Assembly: GCF_001308015.1 (NCBI RefSeq)
Contig: NZ_LGYH01000001.1
Span: 1-64,000 of the forward strand
Source: Neisseria sp. 83E34
GTDB taxonomy: Bacteria > Pseudomonadota > Gammaproteobacteria > Burkholderiales > Neisseriaceae
Length of the DNA: 64,000 bases
Direction: 5' to 3'
The translations under genes and the position numbers were made by a program. Within the stretch, counting starts at the first letter, position 1; each line of letters starts with the position of its first letter. This document shows, one piece after another, positions 39,719 to 49,742 of this stretch. The notes under the pieces are model-generated. The model saw only the letters and a list, made by a program, of their open reading frames with translations. It was not told the DNA's origin and made no database searches.

Positions 39719-40888
39719 TTATAAACCTGCTGCCGCTTTCAATGCGGCGGCTTTATCGGTGCGTTCCCAAGTGAATTCCGGCTCTTCGCGGCCGAAGTGG
39801 CCGTAGGCGGCGGTTTTGCTGTAAATCGGGCGCAAGAGGTCGAGCATCTTCACAATGCCTTTGGGGCGTAAATCGAAATGCTCGCGCACCAGAGCGATCA
39901 ATTCTTCTTCATTCAGTTTGCCTGTGCCGAAGGTATCGATAGAAATCGAAGTGGGTTTAGCGATGCCAATGGCGTAGGAAACTTGGATTTGGCATTGGGT
40001 GGCCAAGCCTGCGGCAACAATGTTTTTAGCAACATAGCGACAGGCATAGGCAGCGGAGCGGTCGACTTTGGTCGGGTCTTTGCCCGAGAATGCGCCGCCG
40101 CCGTGCGGTGCTGCGCCGCCATAGCTGTCCACAATGATTTTGCGCCCGGTTAGGCCGCAATCGCCTTGCGGGCCGCCGATGACGAAGCGGCCGGTCGGGT
40201 TAATCAGGTATTTGGTTTCGGGCGTGAGCATTTCTGCGGGCAATACGGGTTTGATGATGTGCTCCATCACGGCTTCGCATAATGCTTCATGTTCGATTTC
40301 CGGATCATGTTGGGTTGAGAGCACCACAGTGTCGATGCGTTTGACTTTACCTGTTTCAGCGTCGTAAACGCAGGTGATTTGGGCTTTGGCATCGGGGCGT
40401 AGCCACGGCAGTCGGCCGTCGCGGCGCACTTCGCTTTGGCGCTGCATCAGGCGGTGGCTGTAATAAATGGCAAAAGGCATCAGGGTTGGGGTTTCATCGC
40501 AGGCGTAGCCGAACATCAGGCCCTGATCGCCTGCGCCTTGTTCCAAATCCAAACCTTCACCTTCGTTTACGCCTTGCGCGATATCGGGCGATTGCTGGTC
40601 GTAACACATCATCACGGCGCAGCCTTTGGCATCGAAACCCAGCTCGGAAGAATTGTAGCCGATGCGCTGGATGGTTTCGCGGGCGACTTTGATGTAGTCG
40701 ACATGCGCGGCGGTGGTTACCTCGCCTGCCAATATGCACAAGCCTGTGTTGACTAGGGTTTCCGCCGCAACGCGGGCGGTAGGGTCTTGCGCTAGGATTG
40801 CATCGAGAATGGCATCGGAAATTTGGTCGGCAACTTTATCGGGGTGGCCTTCGGAAACGGATTCAGAAGTGAATAGATATTCGCTCAT
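39719..40888 (-). CDS. metK: S-adenosylmethionine synthetase
   Basis: MetK makes the methyl donor SAM from methionine and ATP. ATG 40888 ([22 protein letters not shown]) is the family start and gives 389 residues; an open frame extends 59 codons further but crosses the promoter and leader. Motifs include [29 protein letters not shown] (adenine site), [19 protein letters not shown] and the C-terminal [10 protein letters not shown]. It is transcribed alone from an extended -10 promoter. Confidence 0.97.
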   Translation of the reverse strand: MSEYLFTSESVSEGHPDKVADQISDAILDAILAQDPTARVAAETLVNTGLCILAGEVTTAAHVDYIKVARETIQRIGYNSSELGFDAKGCAVMMCYDQQSPDIAQGVNEGEGLDLEQGAGDQGLMFGYACDETPTLMPFAIYYSHRLMQRQSEVRRDGRLPWLRPDAKAQITCVYDAETGKVKRIDTVVLSTQHDPEIEHEALCEAVMEHIIKPVLPAEMLTPETKYLINPTGRFVIGGPQGDCGLTGRKIIVDSYGGAAPHGGGAFSGKDPTKVDRSAAYACRYVAKNIVAAGLATQCQIQVSYAIGIAKPTSISIDTFGTGKLNEEELIALVREHFDLRPKGIVKMLDLLRPIYSKTAAYGHFGREEPEFTWERTDKAAALKAAAGL

Positions 40889-40910
40889 TGGGAAATTCTT
40901 TCTGCAAAAG

Positions 40911-40963
40911 GGCAAACAGATTTTCCGTTTGCCGATAGAAACCAAATGGCGCAAATTATAGCA
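40911..40963 (-). promoter_or_regulatory. metK promoter and leader hairpin
   Basis: On the minus strand, TGCTATAAT (40963-40955) is an extended -10 element; no good -35 lies 17 bp upstream. Downstream in the leader, GGCAAAC/GTTTGCC (40933-40927 and 40917-40911) forms a 7-bp hairpin, ending 22 nt before the ATG. It does not match any SAM riboswitch I recognise. Confidence 0.55.
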
Positions 40964-41087
40964 GAGAACAGGGCAGAAAGGCGGTTTTATCCGGCGGCAA
41001 AATAAACAATTTGCGTGCCCAATTTGATTGTTTCGCGCGACCTGATTATTAAGCTCCGGATTCACTACCTGCTTAAACTGAAAAGCA

Positions 41088-41118
41088 TACCTGTCTGAAA
41101 GCGGTTTTCAGACAGGCA
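41088..41118. terminator. Near-perfect DUS pair after lpxL
   Basis: TACCTGTCTGAA (11 of 12) followed by TTCAGACAGGCA (41107-41118) forms a hairpin just beyond the lpxL stop on the minus strand. It also separates lpxL from metK. Confidence 0.7.
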
Positions 41119-41121
41119 TGC

Positions 41122-41997
41122 TTATTGATTCGGAGCTTGCGGGGCGCCTGCGGGATGTTTGTAGCGGTTGTAGGCAAACAGGTATTGGGTGGGGAAGCGG
41201 CGCACCCAGTATTCGACATTGTCGTTGATGGTTTGGGCGTCGTGGGTTTTGTCGCCGCTGAGTTCGCCTTGTAAAGGTTCGATATGCAGCACGAAACCTT
41301 GCCCGTTCGGCAGCCTTTCGCCGCAGAAAAACAGGGTTTTTACGCCTTTTACTTGGGCGAGTTTGCCGGCCAGCGTCATGGTGTAGGCGTCGTGCCCGAA
41401 AAACTTGGCCCATACCCCGTCGCCTTCTTCAGGTGCAGGCACATGGTCGGGCAAGACGATGGTTGCTTCGCCTGCACGCAGGGCTTTGATGATTTTTTTG
41501 ACACCCTGCATATTGGTTGGTGCGGTTTTGCCTTTGCCGCGCACGCGGCCTGCCTGCATCACGGCATCGAATGCTTTGATTTTGGGCGGTTTGTACATGG
41601 CGGTTAATGGAAAGGGGAGTTGCTGGCTGATGTAGCGGCCGGCCAGGTCGTAGCTGCCGATATGCGGTGTGATAAACAGCAGCCCTTCGCCTGCGTTTAA
41701 TGCGGATTGAACGTGTTCCCAACCGTGTACCGCTTTAAACAGGGTTTCGATGCTTTCTGGCGATCTGAAAAAGGCTACAGGTAATTCGAGACCGCCTTTG
41801 GCAGTTTCTTGCAGCACGGCTTTTACCGTTGCATCGTCCGCATTCAGGCCTGCGGCTTGCAAGTTGGCTCGGATGCGCTGTTTGTCGGAGGAGTCGAAAT
41901 AAAATGCCAGAGTGCCCAATATTGCCCCCAAGCGGTGCAGCCAGGAAAGCGGTAAGGCAGCCAAACAGCGGAACAGGAAAAATACGAGGCTCTGCAT
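41122..41997 (-). CDS. lpxL: LpxL/HtrB-type lipid A late acyltransferase
   Basis: A 291-residue inner-membrane enzyme that adds a secondary acyl chain to the lipid A precursor. A hydrophobic N-terminus (MQSLVFFLFRCLAALPLSWL) anchors it. The catalytic HX4D box is in FITPHIGSYDLAGRY, and later conserved parts are TAMYKPPK, RGKGKTAPTNMQG, VLPDHVPAPEEGDGVWAKFFG and the C-terminal FAYNRYKHPAG. Which of the neisserial LpxL1/LpxL2 paralogues it matches is unclear. It complements the lpx genes at 16-21 kb. Confidence 0.88.
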   Translation of the reverse strand: MQSLVFFLFRCLAALPLSWLHRLGAILGTLAFYFDSSDKQRIRANLQAAGLNADDATVKAVLQETAKGGLELPVAFFRSPESIETLFKAVHGWEHVQSALNAGEGLLFITPHIGSYDLAGRYISQQLPFPLTAMYKPPKIKAFDAVMQAGRVRGKGKTAPTNMQGVKKIIKALRAGEATIVLPDHVPAPEEGDGVWAKFFGHDAYTMTLAGKLAQVKGVKTLFFCGERLPNGQGFVLHIEPLQGELSGDKTHDAQTINDNVEYWVRRFPTQYLFAYNRYKHPAGAPQAPNQ

Positions 41998-42367
41998 AAT
42001 GTGGATTTATGAAATGGAAAGCGGATTGTAATAGAAAATGGCAGATGCGCCCAACAGAAGCGGCTATTTGATTGGTAAATGTATCGGATGCCTGTCTGAA
42101 TAAAACACTTAGGGATCTTTGAACAAACGTTATCTTGCTTTAAGCGTTTGCCCCTGATAGTTGCCGTTTGTCTAAATTATGATGAATATGTATGCCAATG
42201 AAAATAGAATAAAGCAATATATTTGAGAATAATTAGGTTCAATACAAGCATTGTCGTTTAATCTGTAATGAACTAAAGAGGTGTGAAAAGCGTCTTTAAT
42301 ATGACTGCAAAAAATTGATTTATGAGCAGTCTGTTTAAGGGTAATAACATATAAGAGAAAATGTAAT
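41998..42367. other. Spacer upstream of the T1SS-secreted repeat protein
   Basis: A 370-bp stretch between divergent lpxL and the repeat-protein gene. It has one unpaired DUS at 42089-42100 and otherwise AT-rich DNA. I see no ORF and no clear Fur or Zur box. A promoter for the plus-strand gene is expected in the last 150 bp but none is convincing. Confidence 0.5.
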
Positions 42368-44140
42368 ATGAGAGAAAACCAAACTATTTTGGCTGCGGGC
42401 AACCAAGCGGCCAATGTTGCAGGCGACAGATTTACCGATGGTGACGAAGCCGTTAAGGCAACCAGCAACAAGCTGGTGGGCTATGTATTGGATAATGCGA
42501 GCAATGCAGAGTCGGCTGTGGTGGAGAGTTATTCCATTAATGGTATGACCTACAAAGCAGGTGACACAGCCTCTATTTTCGGTATTGGTACATTCAAGCT
42601 GAATGCAAACGGCATTTATGATTTTTCAGTGGAAGGGCAGCGTGTTCAAAAGATCCAAATGCCCGTGGTGCGCTACACCGTGAAAAACGGTGATCAAACC
42701 GATCAATCTGAATTGACCATCACGCTCGATAAACAAATCGTTTCCCAAGCTTATCCTGAAGCCAATGAGAAAGCCAATGTGGCGGTAAATTTGAATACCA
42801 CCGGTGTGTTGAGCAATGGCGAAGCCAGCGGCAACGTGTTGCACAATTATGAAGGTTCAGACAAGCCTTATATTGCAGGTTTCCTCGTGGGCAATGCTTA
42901 TTATGCCAGCGGGCAGACTGTGAAAGTGGATAACTTCGGCGAGGTTACGGTTAACCGCGACGGTTCTTACACCATAAAAGCCGACGCTTTGAAAGCGGGA
43001 GCAAAAGCGCCGGTTATCGCGTTTACCGTGAGCAACGGCTATGCCGCTTCCTCTTCCAGCTTGGTGTTGCGCGTGCCTTCAGATAACGAAAGCGTGCTAA
43101 CCGATGATGATGAGCTTCAGGCAGAAGTTAGCGGCAATGTGCTGGAAAACGCCAGCAGCACGCTGGGAGGCAAACCTTTTGGAAACTTGGGCGTAACCAG
43201 CTTTAAAGAAAGCGGTATGAATTACAAGCCGGGCGACAAAATTCAGTTTGACGGCGGTACCTTGCAGCTGAAAGCCAACGGCGATTACGAATTTGTTTCC
43301 AACGGCGCATACACAGTTTATGAAACGCCGGATGTGACCTACACCGTGAGCAACGGCAAACAAACCGATAAATCAACGCTGAAAGTAAGCTATGACTGGG
43401 GTCATATGGAGGGGGAATTCGGCAGGTTTGTGGAAGACAAAGGCAAAGTTTTAGCAGGTGATAACCGAGTGAGCGGTTCTGCCAAACTGTTGGGCGGAGT
43501 AGACGATTCCGATTTGCTGCTGGGCGATGCGTTCAACGTAGCGGCGGCAGGCAGCGATACTATCATTGCCGGTACACGTGCTGCTTCAAGCTCTTCGGAT
43601 ATTTTGGTTGGCGACCGACTGAATATTGATCACTTGAGCTGGAAGTCAGGTGACGGCACTACCGTTCAAGGCAGCAGCTATGACAACGCCGTAGCCGGCA
43701 TTCGTGATTATTTGAGAGCAAACGGTATTTCCAGCAGCGATGAGGAGGTGATCCGTTATGTGCGCGAAAACTACAAAGATTTGGTCGACACCAATCCGCA
43801 AGGCGGTGACGACAAACTTGTAGGCAGCCACAATAACGATATCCTAATCGGCGGTGCCGGCAACGACACGCTCACCGGCAATGCAGGCAAAGATGTTTTT
43901 GTGTTCGCCGCCAACAGCAACAGCGGCAAAGATGTGATTACCGATTTCACCCGCGGCTACGACAAAATCGTGTTTACCGATTTGAACGATCCTTCCAAAC
44001 TGAACTGGAATGCTTCCACCGGTGTATTGAGCTTTACCGGCGTGAAAGACGGCCACACCTACCAAAACAGCATTACCATTCACAATGCTTCGACTGATTG
44101 GAAAGTGGAAGATTTGGTAACCAATGCCGGGCTTGTTTAA
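42368..44140 (+). CDS. Small type I-secreted cadherin/VCBS-like repeat protein with RTX tail
   Basis: A 590-residue protein without a signal peptide. Three Ig/VCBS-like repeats lie at about residues 37-120, 150-235 and 255-345. They share patterns such as GMTYKAGDT...LNANGIYDF...VRYTVKNGDQTDQS and GMNYKPGDK...LKANGDYEF...VTYTVSNGKQTDKS. Next come SDILVGDRLNIDHL and the RTX block DDKLVGSHNNDILIGGAGND plus TLTGNAGKDVFVFAAN, and the C-terminal KDVITDFTRGYDKIVFTD typical of type I secretion substrates. It contains no cysteine. This plan matches a miniature T1SS adhesin; the ligand is unknown. No secretion genes are in the window. Confidence 0.82.
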   Translation: MRENQTILAAGNQAANVAGDRFTDGDEAVKATSNKLVGYVLDNASNAESAVVESYSINGMTYKAGDTASIFGIGTFKLNANGIYDFSVEGQRVQKIQMPVVRYTVKNGDQTDQSELTITLDKQIVSQAYPEANEKANVAVNLNTTGVLSNGEASGNVLHNYEGSDKPYIAGFLVGNAYYASGQTVKVDNFGEVTVNRDGSYTIKADALKAGAKAPVIAFTVSNGYAASSSSLVLRVPSDNESVLTDDDELQAEVSGNVLENASSTLGGKPFGNLGVTSFKESGMNYKPGDKIQFDGGTLQLKANGDYEFVSNGAYTVYETPDVTYTVSNGKQTDKSTLKVSYDWGHMEGEFGRFVEDKGKVLAGDNRVSGSAKLLGGVDDSDLLLGDAFNVAAAGSDTIIAGTRAASSSSDILVGDRLNIDHLSWKSGDGTTVQGSSYDNAVAGIRDYLRANGISSSDEEVIRYVRENYKDLVDTNPQGGDDKLVGSHNNDILIGGAGNDTLTGNAGKDVFVFAANSNSGKDVITDFTRGYDKIVFTDLNDPSKLNWNASTGVLSFTGVKDGHTYQNSITIHNASTDWKVEDLVTNAGLV

Positions 44141-44181
44141 GCTGTCGGGTTTTTCGGTTGTCTTTATGAATCAATAAACAA

Positions 44182-44211
44182 TGCCTGTCTGAAAAATGTT
44201 TCAGACAGGCA
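44182..44211. terminator. Inverted DUS pair between convergent genes
   Basis: TGCCTGTCTGAA (44182-44193) and TTCAGACAGGCA (44200-44211), followed by TTTTCG. It lies between the repeat-protein gene (+) and the small secreted protein gene (-). Confidence 0.8.
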
Positions 44212-44226
44212 TTTTCGTTGGTTGGA

Positions 44227-44586
44227 TTAAAGTTGGCCGGAAGAGGCGGGCGTAGCTTCTTGTTGCGACGCTTTAGATGATTTGCTCAGATTTTTTTTCT
44301 GGGCTTTTTTCTTTTTAGCACTTTTCTTTTTGGCTTTGGTGGTTTTTGCCTTTTTGTCATCTTTCACTTCTTTGTCAACAGCAGAGCTGGTTTCTGCATC
44401 GGCAGGCAGAGCCGAAGGCACGGGAGAAGTTGGGTTAGTAGGCGCAGCCGTTGGGGCTGCTGGAGCTGCTGGGGTTGAAGGCAAAGAAGTAGGCTGGTCA
44501 GGCGTAGGCAGGTTAGGTGTGTCCGGTGCAGCCAACAAGCTGCCTGAAACCAATAACGATGATGCTAATACAACTAATTTTTTCAT
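44227..44586 (-). CDS. Secreted Pro/Ala-rich protein with Lys-rich tail
   Basis: A 119-residue protein in three parts. It has a signal peptide (MKKLVVLASSLLVSGSLLAA), a Pro/Ala/Thr-rich extended segment (PDTPNLPTPDQPTSLP onward, residues 21-62), and a basic segment dense in lysine (DKKAKTTKAKKKSAKKKKAQ) before a Ser/Gln/Ala end. AGAGAG lies 8 bp before the ATG at 44586; an in-frame ATG two codons earlier is too close to it. It appears disordered, with no cysteine and no family I recognise. The basic tail could bind DNA, peptidoglycan or lipooligosaccharide. Confidence 0.75.
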   Translation of the reverse strand: MKKLVVLASSLLVSGSLLAAPDTPNLPTPDQPTSLPSTPAAPAAPTAAPTNPTSPVPSALPADAETSSAVDKEVKDDKKAKTTKAKKKSAKKKKAQKKNLSKSSKASQQEATPASSGQL

Positions 44587-44888
44587 ATTCAATCTCTCTC
44601 TGTTTTTTAAAATATAAGCTGCGGGTTGCAGCGGTTTTCATGCTAACCGCTTTGGCGTAAACAGGTGTTAATGAGGGGATAATTTGAATAGTTTTCCGTA
44701 ATTTTCAATAAATGCGGTAAATAGAAGGTGGATCGCCGTAAATCTTTTTATATCAGCGACTTAGGCGGATTGTGCTGTTTATGCAAAGTCAATAAATTTT
44801 GCGGCGGGTAAAGTTGGTTTAGATTTTTGAACTTTTATCAGCTTGGTTTTGGTGCGAACAGGCGGTTTCAGACAGGCATAATGCCGCG

Positions 44889-45509
44889 CTACAGCTGAAG
44901 AAAGCTGCCAATACTGTACACCACGCCCATCACCCCAATCACGAAAATAACCAAAGCGGATAGTAAAGACAATCTCCTCATCCGGGTAACAATGAGTTTG
45001 TGATTGGCGATGAAAATATAAGTGCATAAAATCAAAAAATCACAAACTATCCATGAAAATACCAATATGCCCAAACTTTGCTCAGGTTGGGGCATGATTT
45101 TCATAAATTGGGGAAAGAAAGCAACGCAAAAAATAATGTCTTTGGGATTGGATATCCCGATTGCAAATGCGTTTAAAACAACAGAAGTGGAATTTGGTGT
45201 TGTTTGAAGCTTGCGGCTTACATTGCGTGTTTCTTTAAACATCCGGATGGCTAACAGAGCCAGGAACAAGCTTCCGGCCAAACTGACCAAGTTAAAGATG
45301 AACGGGTTGATAGCGAATGTGCCAAAGATGATTAAGGCTGCAAATACAATCAAGCCAAGTGATGCGGCGTTGGTTCCGATTGCAGCCAAAACAGCTTTTT
45401 TCCAGCCGTATCGATAGGAAGTATGCACCATATAGCCAACCACAGGGCCGGGTGTGGCTATCAGGAGAAAAATGGTCGCGAGATAAGTGATATAAAGTGG
45501 ATAATTCAT
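44889..45509 (-). CDS. LysE/RhtB-family amino-acid exporter
   Basis: A 206-residue inner-membrane protein with about six hydrophobic segments. The N-terminus has the family signature LIATPGPVVGYMVHTSYRYGWKKAVLAAIGT in two overlapping parts, and NPKDIIFCVAFFPQF is the conserved mid-protein motif. Such exporters expel lysine, homoserine, threonine or other small molecules. It diverges from a LysR regulator with 118 bp between them, a common arrangement in which the regulator controls the exporter. The substrate is not predictable. Confidence 0.88.
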   Translation of the reverse strand: MNYPLYITYLATIFLLIATPGPVVGYMVHTSYRYGWKKAVLAAIGTNAASLGLIVFAALIIFGTFAINPFIFNLVSLAGSLFLALLAIRMFKETRNVSRKLQTTPNSTSVVLNAFAIGISNPKDIIFCVAFFPQFMKIMPQPEQSLGILVFSWIVCDFLILCTYIFIANHKLIVTRMRRLSLLSALVIFVIGVMGVVYSIGSFLQL

Positions 45510-45551
45510 GAATTTGCCTTAGATTATGATGATTTTTTGTAATGCAATATT

Positions 45552-45565
45552 ATGAGTTGACTCAT
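45552..45565. promoter_or_regulatory. Candidate operator between lysE-type and lysR-type genes
   Basis: ATGAGT-TG-ACTCAT is a perfect 14-bp palindrome in the divergent spacer, 43 bp from the exporter start and 63 bp from the regulator start. The half ACTCATGA recurs at the regulator's own start codon (45624-45631). This is a plausible LysR-type binding site. Confidence 0.5.
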
Positions 45566-45627
45566 GATATTTATTTGGTGGCAGGAAAACAAACAGATAT
45601 AATTCCTGATTAGCATAACTTAAACTC

Positions 45628-46569
45628 ATGAATAGCTTTGGCATAATGGCAAAACCCCTTCCTCCTTTATACGCTCTCCGAGCCTTTGAACGGGCTGTTC
45701 ACTTGGAATCGTTCACGCTGGCGGCACAAGAACTGCACATCACCCAAAGTGCGGTTAGCAAGCACATAAAAACCCTTGAAAACCATTTTGGATGCCTGCT
45801 TTTTATCAGAAAGGGCCATAAGCTAACCGTTACAAACCACGGCAAAATCCTAGCCCGTGATTTGCAAAGCGCTTTCAAACTTATAGAAGGCTCGTGCCGA
45901 TCATTTGAAGAGAATCGTTCTGTTTTGCGGCTGAAAGTGCCGACAAGCTTAATGATGTCTTGGTTGATTGATTGCCTGAAAGAATATAAAAAGTTAGAAA
46001 AACAACCTCATATTCATGCTTCAAGCGTTTGGATGGATACGGATTTTGTGGATTTTTCTTCGGAGCCTTTTGATTGCGCGATTCTTTTATCAAACGGGAA
46101 TTTTGAAGCGGGCATAAGCAGCATTAAGCTTTTCGATGAATGGTTGGTGCCTATCTGCTCGCCAAACATATTGGAAAGAGACGGCTCGATTGATTTGGAT
46201 AAACACGATGTTATCCAACCTTCGCCGGATAGAAGGGATTGGAAACGATGGCAAGCGGCCACCGGCTATGCAAAAGAAATAGCCGGCTTGCCGGGGCAAG
46301 TGTTCGACACATTGGCGCAAGCCGCATCGGCTGCCGCTGCCGGGCATGGGCTGGGCATTGGGGATTTGGCTTTATGCGCCAAAATGATTCAAGCGCAGCA
46401 GCTTGCCGTTCCGATAAAAATGGCCGTGCAAACGGGAGATGCTTATTATTTGGTGATGCCTACGGATTCTAGAAAAGAATCGGTTATTCAAAAATTTGCG
46501 GATTTTTTAACCGGCTATATCCCGGATATTCGCTTGGTAGATTCCTTAATAAATTGGTATGGAAAATAG
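45628..46569 (+). CDS. LysR-family transcriptional regulator (GcvA-like)
   Basis: A 313-residue regulator. The winged helix-turn-helix is at residues 13-70: LYALRAFERAVHLESFTLAA, then ELHITQSAVSKHIKTLENHF. The remainder is the periplasmic-binding-like effector domain (DCAILLSNGNFEAGI; AGHGLGIGDLALC). The pattern PPLYALRAFE resembles GcvA-type members. An alternative start at ATG 45646 (MAKPLPPLYA) would remove six residues; neither has a clear ribosome-binding site. The divergent exporter gene is the likely target. Confidence 0.88.
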   Translation: MNSFGIMAKPLPPLYALRAFERAVHLESFTLAAQELHITQSAVSKHIKTLENHFGCLLFIRKGHKLTVTNHGKILARDLQSAFKLIEGSCRSFEENRSVLRLKVPTSLMMSWLIDCLKEYKKLEKQPHIHASSVWMDTDFVDFSSEPFDCAILLSNGNFEAGISSIKLFDEWLVPICSPNILERDGSIDLDKHDVIQPSPDRRDWKRWQAATGYAKEIAGLPGQVFDTLAQAASAAAAGHGLGIGDLALCAKMIQAQQLAVPIKMAVQTGDAYYLVMPTDSRKESVIQKFADFLTGYIPDIRLVDSLINWYGK

Positions 46570-46598
46570 TGTGTTGTTTGTGGGGCCGAGTTGCAGAA

Positions 46599-46627
46599 TG
46601 CCTGTCTGAAAACTTTTCAGACAGGCA
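46599..46627. terminator. Inverted DUS pair between LysR gene and ppc
   Basis: TGCCTGTCTGAA (46599-46610) and TTCAGACAGGCA (46616-46627), followed by TTTTG. It lies between convergent genes and can end both. Confidence 0.8.
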
Positions 46628-46653
46628 TTTTGATTGGGAAAGCAATTCGGCGT

Positions 46654-49356
46654 TTAACCCGTATTGCGCAAGCCTTGTGCCACGCCGTTGATGGTGAGGT
46701 GGACGAGTTTGAGGATGTCCTGATTTTCCGGCGAGCGGCGCAGTTCTTTTAACAGCAGCACTTGTAGGCTGTTGAGTGCGTTCAGGTAAGGAATGCGCAA
46801 GGCGAGGGAGCGGGCGAGGCTGCGGTTTTCGCTGAGCAGCTCGTCGGTTTGCAGGATTTTGAGCAGGGCTTCGCGGCTGACTTGGTATTCTTGTTTGATC
46901 ATATCAAACAAGGCGCGGGTGGCCTCGGGGCGGTCGCTCAAGGTGGTGTAGTTTTCCGCGATGGTCAGGTCGGTTTTGGCCATCACTTGCTCCATATTGG
47001 AGAGCATGGCGCGGAAAAAGGCGTTGTTGCGGGCGTGTTCCTGCAAGGCTTCCAGTTTGCCGGGTTTTTGGCAAAGTGTGGCTATGGCGGTGCCGAAGCC
47101 GTACCAGGCGGGGAGCATCAGGCGGTTTTGCGTCCAAGAGAATACCCAGGGAATGGCGCGTAAATCTTGAATGCGTGCCAGTGTTTTGCGGCTGGCGGGG
47201 CGGCTGCCGAGATTCAGGGTGGCGATTTCTTGAATCGGGCTGGTTTGCAGGAAATAGTCGATAAAATTGGGATGGGTGATGAGGGCACGGTAGTGGTTGA
47301 ACGCGTGTTCTGAAAGCGCCTGCATCAGCTGCGGATCGGGTTCGCCGCCGGCATAGGGCAGCAGGCTGGCTTCCAGTGTGGCGCTGACCAGGGTTTCGAG
47401 GTTGCGGCAGGCGTTGGCAGGGTCGGCATATTTGGCGGTAATCACTTCACCTTGTTCTGTGATGCGGATGCGGCCGGCCACGCTGCCGGCAGGCTGGGCG
47501 AGAATGGCTTGGTAAGAAGGGCCGCCGCCGCGTCCGACGCTGCCGCCGCGCCCGTGGAACAGACGCAAACGCACGTTGTGGCGGCGGAAGAGTTCGACCA
47601 ATTCCTGCTCGGCCTGATAGAGGCACCATGAGCTGGTTACGTAGCCGCCGTCTTTGTTGCTGTCGGAATAGCCGAGCATGATTTCTTGGATGTGGCCGCG
47701 GCTTTTGAGCAGGGCTTGATACCACGGCAAGGAAAACAAGGTGTCCATCACGCGGGTGGCGTTTTGCAGCGCTTCGATGGTTTCAAACAGCGGCACGATG
47801 TTGATGCGGCTTTCAGGCAGGCCTTCTTTGATGGAGAGCAGGCCGCTTTCTTTCAGAATCAGGGCAAGGGCGAGCAGGTCGCTGGGCTGCTCACAGTTGG
47901 AAATGATGCTTTGGCAGATGGCTTGCTCGCCGAATTCGTTTTTCACGCGGCGGGCTTCGTGGAAAATATCCAGTTCGTGTTGCGTGTGTTCGCTGTAAGT
48001 AACATAGGGGTTGTAAAGCGGGCGTTGGGTGTGCAGCTCGCGCAGTAAAACAGTTTGTTTTTCGGCTTCGCCCAGCGATTCGTAGGCTTCCAAACCGGCG
48101 TGGCGGAACAGCTCGGCCACTACTTCGCCGTGTTTGGCGGCATGTTGGCGTAAATCAAGCGGCATCAAATGGAAGCGGAACACAGAGGCGGCGCGTATCA
48201 GATCGGCAATGCGCGCTTCGGCCAGTAGGCGGCTGCCGTTGTCGAAGAGTGATTGCTGCAAAGTGCGCAAATCGTTGATAAATGCTTGGGCGTCGGCATA
48301 AGGTTTGCCCAAGCCCCAGCGGCAGCCGAGCGTAAGACCAAGTGCATGACCGGTGGCGACGATACGTGAGGAAATCAGTGCGATGGCGCGGCGATAAGGC
48401 TCTTCGGCATGGGCGATTTCGGTGTCGGGCGATTGCTCCGAGAGCAACAATACGGCATTGCTAACCTGCACACGGCGGGTGGATAAGGGCAGGTCGGCGA
48501 AGAGTTCGCCAAGCTGCTTGCGGTAGTAGTGGAACACGGCGTCGGCGTGCTGCTTGAAGGCGTGGCGCAGGGTTTTGGCGGAAACAAACGGGTTGCCGTC
48601 GCGGTCGCCGCCTATCCAGCCGCCGATGTGCAGCAAATCAGGCAGTTTGATTTCGGGAAAGCCTGTCTGAAAAGTTTGCTGCATGCTGCGGTAGAGCTGC
48701 GGCACGGCCTGAAAGAAGCTGAGTGGGAAAATGGATACGCCGTTGTTGATTTCGTTTTCTACGGTGATTTTGTAATGGCGGGTTTCGCTGGTTTGCCATA
48801 AAGCCAGCAACACGGTTTCGATTTCGCGCTGCAGGCTGTTTAATTCGTCTTGGCCGATACATTGTTCGCGCAAAGGTAGCAGGGCGCGTATGCGGCGGTG
48901 GAAATTTAAGGTGGCCTGTCGCTGAACTTCGGTAGGGTGTGCGGTCAACACGGCGGCCACGGTGGTTTGCTCGAGCTGGTTTTGCAGGGTTGCTTCATCA
49001 ATGCCGGCATTTTTGAGCTTTTCGATCAAACCGGATACGCTGCCCTCGGCATGTTGGCTGCTGCTTTGTTCATAAGCGCGGCGGCGGCGTTGGTGGTGCA
49101 CATCTTCGGCGATATTGAGCATTTGGGAAAACAGGCTGCACGCGATGATCAGGTTTTGGGTTTGTTTGCCGTTGAGATTGGACAGCGCGGCGGCGATGAT
49201 GCGGGTGCTGTCTTGGCTTTCGGCAAGCTGTTTGACCACGGAAATCACGGCTTCGCTGGTTTCGGTTTCCAGCATACGGATAAGGGCTTGGGCTAAAAAA
49301 GCGGCGTCTTCGGCCAGCGGGGCGTCTTTAGGATTGTTAATCTGATGAAATTGCAT
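46654..49356 (-). CDS. ppc: Phosphoenolpyruvate carboxylase
   Basis: Ppc fixes bicarbonate onto PEP to refill oxaloacetate. The 900-residue protein carries the catalytic [15 protein letters not shown] (active-site His), [33 protein letters not shown], and the glycine-rich loop [19 protein letters not shown], and ends in the conserved allosteric C-terminus [13 protein letters not shown]. All key motifs are intact. It is monocistronic, with DUS-rich spacers on both sides. Confidence 0.98.
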   Translation of the reverse strand: MQFHQINNPKDAPLAEDAAFLAQALIRMLETETSEAVISVVKQLAESQDSTRIIAAALSNLNGKQTQNLIIACSLFSQMLNIAEDVHHQRRRRAYEQSSSQHAEGSVSGLIEKLKNAGIDEATLQNQLEQTTVAAVLTAHPTEVQRQATLNFHRRIRALLPLREQCIGQDELNSLQREIETVLLALWQTSETRHYKITVENEINNGVSIFPLSFFQAVPQLYRSMQQTFQTGFPEIKLPDLLHIGGWIGGDRDGNPFVSAKTLRHAFKQHADAVFHYYRKQLGELFADLPLSTRRVQVSNAVLLLSEQSPDTEIAHAEEPYRRAIALISSRIVATGHALGLTLGCRWGLGKPYADAQAFINDLRTLQQSLFDNGSRLLAEARIADLIRAASVFRFHLMPLDLRQHAAKHGEVVAELFRHAGLEAYESLGEAEKQTVLLRELHTQRPLYNPYVTYSEHTQHELDIFHEARRVKNEFGEQAICQSIISNCEQPSDLLALALILKESGLLSIKEGLPESRINIVPLFETIEALQNATRVMDTLFSLPWYQALLKSRGHIQEIMLGYSDSNKDGGYVTSSWCLYQAEQELVELFRRHNVRLRLFHGRGGSVGRGGGPSYQAILAQPAGSVAGRIRITEQGEVITAKYADPANACRNLETLVSATLEASLLPYAGGEPDPQLMQALSEHAFNHYRALITHPNFIDYFLQTSPIQEIATLNLGSRPASRKTLARIQDLRAIPWVFSWTQNRLMLPAWYGFGTAIATLCQKPGKLEALQEHARNNAFFRAMLSNMEQVMAKTDLTIAENYTTLSDRPEATRALFDMIKQEYQVSREALLKILQTDELLSENRSLARSLALRIPYLNALNSLQVLLLKELRRSPENQDILKLVHLTINGVAQGLRNTG

Positions 49357-49742
49357 GGTGTGCCTTTACGATGTGAAGCTCGAACGCAGGCGGATGCCTG
49401 TCTGAAAAATAGAGAAAGGGAAGTATTGTTAGCAATGTAGTGAAATGTAGTCAAATGAGGCGTGAATAAATGCCTGTCTGAAAAAGTTTGGCAGGAGAGG
49501 ATACAGGCGAGAATAAACTCAAAAAATAGTGAGTTTGCCATATCTAGATTTGATCCGGATATGACGAACCATAATCCAAAACAAGTTTATTTGTTGCGCC
49601 TGAACGGATATTAACAGGCTTGTTTTGCCGCTTTCAGCGCGTCGCGCACTTGTGCGGAGGCTTCGATTAATTGTTGCGCCTCCTGTCGCCAAATAGTTGG
49701 GTGAAACGTAATAGGTTTCTCATTGATGTGGTGCGGCCAGCT

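Noticed and set aside
40889-41060. SAM riboswitch upstream of metK
   Set aside because: Only one short hairpin is present, and none of the conserved cores of SAM riboswitch classes was recognised.
40889-41065. 59-codon N-terminal extension of MetK
   Set aside because: It runs through the TATAAT promoter and leader hairpin, and the family starts at [18 protein letters not shown].
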